NCBI RefSeq assembly: GCF_036880965.1
Contig: NZ_JBAJMV010000001.1
Coordinates: 992,001-1,056,000, forward strand
Origin: JAUASW01 sp036880965
GTDB taxonomy: Bacteria > Pseudomonadota > Gammaproteobacteria > Burkholderiales > Burkholderiaceae_C
Reading direction: 5' to 3'
DNA: 64,000 nt
Below, one piece after another: positions 61,085 through 64,000 of the stretch (positions are counted from its first letter, which is position 1; each line of letters opens with the position of its first letter). Made by a program: the position numbers and the translations under genes. The notes below the pieces were generated by a model. That model had not been told where the DNA came from and searched no databases. It saw only the letters and a list, made by a program, of their open reading frames with translations.

Positions 61085-61744
61085 TCACTTCCTTCCTCCC
61101 TGCTTCGTTCTCAGGCTTCGTTCGCAATCAATCAGGGCCAGGCCATAGCCGACCAGGCGACCCAGCACCCGTTCATACGCGCCCCGCCCCTTCAAAAGCG
61201 CGGGCGCCAAGGCTTCCATGTGTTCGGCCGACATCCAGTAGTCATAGACCAGGGCCATGAGGGCGAACACCAGTTGATGGATCTGCTCATCGACCTTGGG
61301 CGCGCCGACACGCCGGGCCAGCATCTGGGCCAGCGCCTGGTGCTGGGGCACGATGTATTGCGAGCAGGCTTCATCGAAAGAGGCCGTGGCCTCGCCGCTC
61401 ATTTCGCGGCCATAGATGCGCATCAGCTCGGCGAGCCCGGCGTCGTCGCTGATCAGCGGCGCCAGAAAGGCCTCGTAGTAGCTGTGCAGCCACTCGTCGA
61501 GCGGCGTGTCGTCGTCGGCCTGCGGCAGGCTGGCCATCAGCTCGGCCAGGGGCTGCACGAGGACCTCGCGGTACAGGCCGGCCTTGTCGCCGAAGTAGTA
61601 GGAGATCAGGCCGATATTGGCTTGAGCGGCCTGGCAGATCTCGCGGGTGCTGGCCTTGGCGAAACCCTTGGCCGCAAAGGCGCGGCGCGCCTCGATCAGG
61701 AGGCGCTGGCGGGTATCGACAGCAAGCTGGGCAGGTGATGGCAT
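61085..61744 (-). CDS. TetR/AcrR-family regulator, CerR/CecR-like C-terminal domain
   Basis: A 219-residue repressor. The N-terminal HTH is RLLIEARRAFAAKGFAKASTREICQAAQANIGLISYYFGDKAGLYREV, and the C-terminal part resembles DUF1956 (CecR/CerR). It is the first gene of the efflux operon, so it should repress itself and the pump. A perfect 20-bp palindrome lies 18 bases upstream. A TATGAT box (61756-61751) would place the start of transcription at or very near the ATG, so the message may be leaderless. Confidence 0.93.
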   Translation of the reverse strand: MPSPAQLAVDTRQRLLIEARRAFAAKGFAKASTREICQAAQANIGLISYYFGDKAGLYREVLVQPLAELMASLPQADDDTPLDEWLHSYYEAFLAPLISDDAGLAELMRIYGREMSGEATASFDEACSQYIVPQHQALAQMLARRVGAPKVDEQIHQLVFALMALVYDYWMSAEHMEALAPALLKGRGAYERVLGRLVGYGLALIDCERSLRTKQGGRK

Positions 61745-61750
61745 CCGGCC

Positions 61751-61756
61751 ATCATA
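61751..61756 (-). promoter_or_regulatory. -10 box of the efflux operon
   Basis: Minus strand TATGAT, 7 bases before the regulator ATG. The -35 position falls inside the palindromic operator and does not match consensus well. Confidence 0.55.
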
Positions 61757-61762
61757 GCCAAA

Positions 61763-61782
61763 TTAATCAATCGATTGATTAA
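61763..61782. promoter_or_regulatory. Palindromic operator of the TetR-type regulator
   Basis: TTAATCAATCGATTGATTAA is a perfect 20-bp palindrome, AT-rich in a GC-rich region, covering the -35 position of the efflux operon. This is the expected form and place for a TetR-family operator. Confidence 0.88.
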
Positions 61783-61838
61783 ACCCCGATGAAGGGCGGG
61801 TGAATGCCGCGCGAAGACCGCGCTTCAGCCCACCCCGC

Positions 61839-62876
61839 TCAGAAGAGCTCGACGGCGTTCACCGCTGCCACTTCCTTGAACTGGCCATCGGCCACCAGGC
61901 GTGCATAGCTGCGCACCTGGTTGCGGCCATTGCCCTTGGCGTTGTAGACCGCGCGGTCGGCCCGCTCGAAAGCACCGGCCGGGGAGTCCCCGGCGCGCAC
62001 CTCGGTGAAACCGACACTGACCGTGATCTGCCCCACCTGAGGGAAGGAAAACTGCGCCGCGTTGTGGCGCAGGCGCTCGAAGGCATGCTCGGCATCAAGC
62101 TCGCTGTCGCAGCGCATCAGCACCACGAATTCCTCGCCACCGAAGCGGTAGAGCAGGTCATGGAAGCGGAAGCTGTTGCGCATCAGGCGCGAGAGGAGCA
62201 GCAGCACTTCATCGCCGATCAGGTGACCGTAGCCATCGTTGACCTTCTTGAAGTGGTCGATGTCTATCACGCCAAGCCAGTAGCTGGGTAAAGCGCCTGC
62301 ATGGCGCCGGTCGTCTTCTGCGTGCAGCTTCTCGGTACCGCCGGGCAGCTCGCTGACCGCCTTCAGGAAGCTCTCGTCGAAGGTCTTGCGGTTCAGGAGT
62401 CCGGTCAGCGTGTCGCGTTCGCTGTAGTCGAGCAGGCCCTGGAAGTTGTGATAGATCCGCAGGATGCTGGCCACGGTGCGCTGCTCGTTGCTCTTGAGCG
62501 GCGCCAGCGTTTCGACTTCCATCACACCGAGCACTTCGCGCTCGGTGGAAAGCGGGAACAGGGTCAGCCAATGGTCGCCCCTGCGGGTCTGCAGGATGCC
62601 GCGATGCGTCATGCACTCCAGACGCAGGGGTTCGTCGGCCGCCAGCGGCAGGCTTTCAGGCGATGCCCAGAGCGAATCGGCGCTCGCGACGATGTCGTTG
62701 GCGCGCAGCCGGGCACGCGTCAGCCAGCGCTCCTGGCCGGGCTCGCCGACGCAGCGGTAGATGGCCGCGGACAGCGGCTCGAGCAGGTCGCGCAATGCCG
62801 AGACCAGGGTGACGTCCATCACGTCCCGGTCACGGAACCGAGTCATCTCGGCCAGATGGTCTACAACTTCGGACAT
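61839..62876 (-). CDS. Diguanylate cyclase (GGDEF domain)
   Basis: A 345-residue protein. The N-terminal ~165 residues form a GAF-like region; the GGDEF domain follows with DTLTGLLNRKTF and the active-site GGEEF in LLYRFGGEEFVVLM. The inhibitory I-site RxxD is present five residues upstream (RFHD). It should make cyclic di-GMP in the cytoplasm with product inhibition. ATG 62876 begins MSEVVDHLAEM. It is downstream of a CheA-type hybrid kinase gene. Confidence 0.93.
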   Translation of the reverse strand: MSEVVDHLAEMTRFRDRDVMDVTLVSALRDLLEPLSAAIYRCVGEPGQERWLTRARLRANDIVASADSLWASPESLPLAADEPLRLECMTHRGILQTRRGDHWLTLFPLSTEREVLGVMEVETLAPLKSNEQRTVASILRIYHNFQGLLDYSERDTLTGLLNRKTFDESFLKAVSELPGGTEKLHAEDDRRHAGALPSYWLGVIDIDHFKKVNDGYGHLIGDEVLLLLSRLMRNSFRFHDLLYRFGGEEFVVLMRCDSELDAEHAFERLRHNAAQFSFPQVGQITVSVGFTEVRAGDSPAGAFERADRAVYNAKGNGRNQVRSYARLVADGQFKEVAAVNAVELF

Positions 62877-62973
62877 GGCTTTGGCTATGGTTCCCGTCAG
62901 GGGGACCCTGGGCCTTCCTCCCTGGGCTGAATCTGCTCGTGTTGCAGGTGCTGCTGCTCTTGTCGGCACAGTC

Positions 62974-63012
62974 CCGCGCCGCAAGGCGCGGCGGCCCGCG
63001 AGGGGCCGCCGC
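62974..63012 (-). terminator. Tandem GC-rich hairpins after the CheA-type kinase gene
   Basis: A 10-bp stem GCGGCGGCCC/GGGCCGCCGC (62988-63012) next to CCGCGCC/GGCGCGG (62974-62991). There is no clear T-run, so termination strength is uncertain. The remainder of this 145-base gap shows nothing else. Confidence 0.5.
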
Positions 63013-63021
63013 TTTGAACAA

Positions 63022-64000
63022 TCAGGCAGTGTACTTGCCGATCAACTCCAGCAGTTGCTCTTCGTCATAGGGCTTGCCCAGGTAATGATCGACGCCCAGC
63101 TCATGCGCATAGTCGCGATGCTTCTGGGCAATCCGCGAGGTGATCATGATCACCGGCAGCTGGGCCAGTCGAGCGTCGCCGCGCAGGTTGCGCACCAGGT
63201 CGAAGCCGTCCATGCGGGGCATTTCGATGTCGGAGAGCACCACGCTCGGCAACTCGTCGCCGCCCAGCTTCTCCAGTGCTTCCAGGCCATCCTTGGCCAG
63301 CTCGACACGGAATCCTTCGCGCTCCAGCAGGCGCTGGGTGACGCGACGCACGGTCAGCGAATCGTCGACCACCAGCACCAGCGGTGCCAGCTTCTCGACC
63401 ACGGCCGCTGCCGGCGCGGCCAGCTCGGGCAGCGCGCGGGCCTGCGCCATGGCGGCGGCACCGAAGCGGTTGGCCAGGGCGACCGGGTTGTAGATCAGCG
63501 CTACCTCGCCCGATGCCAGCAGGCTGATGCCAGCCAGGCCCGGCACGCTGCGCAACTGCGGGCCGAGGTTCTTGATCACCACTTCCTGCTTGCCCAGCAC
63601 TTCGTCGACATGCAATGCCAGCCGCTGGTGAGCGCTGTGCACCACCACCACCGAGGCATGCTTGCCATGCAGGTGGCCGCGGGCACCCTGGCCCATCAGG
63701 CCGCCCAGCCAGTACATCGGCAGGTGCTCGCCGCCAATCTCGATCTGGCCGCTGGCGTAGGCCTGTTCGACCTTGTCCAGCTCGACCCGGCGCAGGCCTT
63801 CCATCAGCACGGCCGGCACGGCCACCGTGTCTTCGCCATGGCGCAGGAGCACGATCTGGCTGACCGCCGTGGTCAGCGGCAAGCGCACATCGAAATGCGC
63901 GCCCTGCCCCGGCGTGGACTGGATGTCCACATAGCCGCCCAGGGTGTTCACTTCAGAGCGCACCACATCCATGCCGATGCCGCGGCCCGACAGCTCGGTG
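63022..64000 (-). CDS. CheA-type hybrid histidine kinase, C-terminal part (ChpA/PilL-like, partial)
   Basis: The frame is open to the right edge, giving about 326 residues. It begins in the ATPase domain (ELSGRGIGMDVV, then GGYVDIQSTPGQGAHFDVRLPL), continues with a CheW-like domain (about 45-180 of the visible part) and ends with a receiver domain (LVVDDSLTVRRVTQRLLE, phospho-Asp in VVLSDIEMPRMDG, Lys in YLGKPYDEE). This order is that of the ChpA/PilL kinase controlling type IV pili and twitching. The Hpt domains lie outside the window. Confidence 0.9.
   Translation of the reverse strand, partial: TELSGRGIGMDVVRSEVNTLGGYVDIQSTPGQGAHFDVRLPLTTAVSQIVLLRHGEDTVAVPAVLMEGLRRVELDKVEQAYASGQIEIGGEHLPMYWLGGLMGQGARGHLHGKHASVVVVHSAHQRLALHVDEVLGKQEVVIKNLGPQLRSVPGLAGISLLASGEVALIYNPVALANRFGAAAMAQARALPELAAPAAAVVEKLAPLVLVVDDSLTVRRVTQRLLEREGFRVELAKDGLEALEKLGGDELPSVVLSDIEMPRMDGFDLVRNLRGDARLAQLPVIMITSRIAQKHRDYAHELGVDHYLGKPYDEEQLLELIGKYTA

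Noticed and set aside
58560..61148. 862-codon plus-strand open frame across the adaptor and outer-membrane factor genes
   Set aside because: Two well-defined genes lie on the opposite strand, and the composition is typical of an antisense shadow.
1..64000. Mobile element, prophage or genomic island
   Set aside because: I saw no transposase, integrase, phage or conjugation gene, no flanking tRNA and no obvious change of base composition; the content is core metabolism plus a surface-polysaccharide cluster.

Overview
The window is ordinary high-GC chromosome of a betaproteobacterium in the order Burkholderiales. The caa3-type cytochrome oxidase gene order (ctaC-ctaD-small protein-ctaG-DUF2970-ctaE, then SURF1-COX15-ctaB-SCO-rpoH), the DUF4148 secreted protein, the yqgE-ruvX-pyrR-pyrB-pyrC' operon and the tagatose/OtnI-like isomerase beside gpmA all fit this. 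A Roseateles/Pelomonas-like (Sphaerotilaceae/Comamonadaceae-type) organism is my inference from gene order and protein style, not a database result. Coding density is very high, no gene-free gap exceeds 300 bases, and I saw no tRNA, rRNA, CRISPR array, insertion sequence or prophage.

Layout. 1-9.7 kb (minus strand): a surface-polysaccharide/O-antigen cluster of eleven tightly packed genes. It has the start of a membrane sugar dehydratase (cut by the window edge), a PglC-like initiating transferase, a PglE-like aminotransferase, a methyltransferase, two GT4 glycosyltransferases, an O-acetyltransferase, a Wzx-like flippase and the WbpE-WbpD-WbpB enzymes for a 2,3-diacetamido-uronic acid. 9.7-9.95 kb: a 3 x 57 bp tandem repeat lies between the divergent starts of wbpB and lysS. 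9.95-18.3 kb: lysS, a DUF4148 protein, enoyl-CoA hydratase, DUF3108, M61 peptidase, DUF3429, a DsbC-type protein and a UbiH-type hydroxylase. 18.3-24.3 kb (plus strand): ychF, a large MASE1-PAS hybrid histidine kinase, cheW, and rpoH preceded by a perfect CIRCE element.

24.4-33.6 kb: cytochrome c oxidase structural and assembly genes in two minus-strand operons with one inverted small gene between them. 33.8-38.4 kb: a BioC-like protein and comF that share overlapping divergent starts, trmL, then gpsA-secB-grxC-rhodanese. 38.6-41.9 kb: a chemoreceptor, a PstS-like small binding protein and a porin. 42.1-46.7 kb: gpmA, an Hyi-type isomerase and a pair of unknown secreted proteins (one with Sel1-like repeats, one Pro/Gly-rich with a repeated GLxxKFNA motif). 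46.9-51.4 kb: plsC and the pyrimidine operon with a dihydroorotase homologue that has lost its HxH zinc ligands. 51.5-54.3 kb: photolyase and a soluble chemoreceptor with a C-terminal Cache-like domain. 54.4-61.8 kb: a TetR-controlled RND efflux operon whose last gene is an alpha/beta hydrolase, with a perfect 20-bp palindrome before the regulator. 61.8-64 kb: a diguanylate cyclase and the C-terminus of a CheA-type hybrid kinase.

I did not find a clearly new multi-gene system. The most unusual signals are at the DNA level: the 57-bp repeat array between two divergent starts, a family of five GC-rich palindromic elements each lying just after the stop codon of a minus-strand gene, a perfect inverted repeat wrapped around a TATAAT box, and the CIRCE and TetR-type operators.
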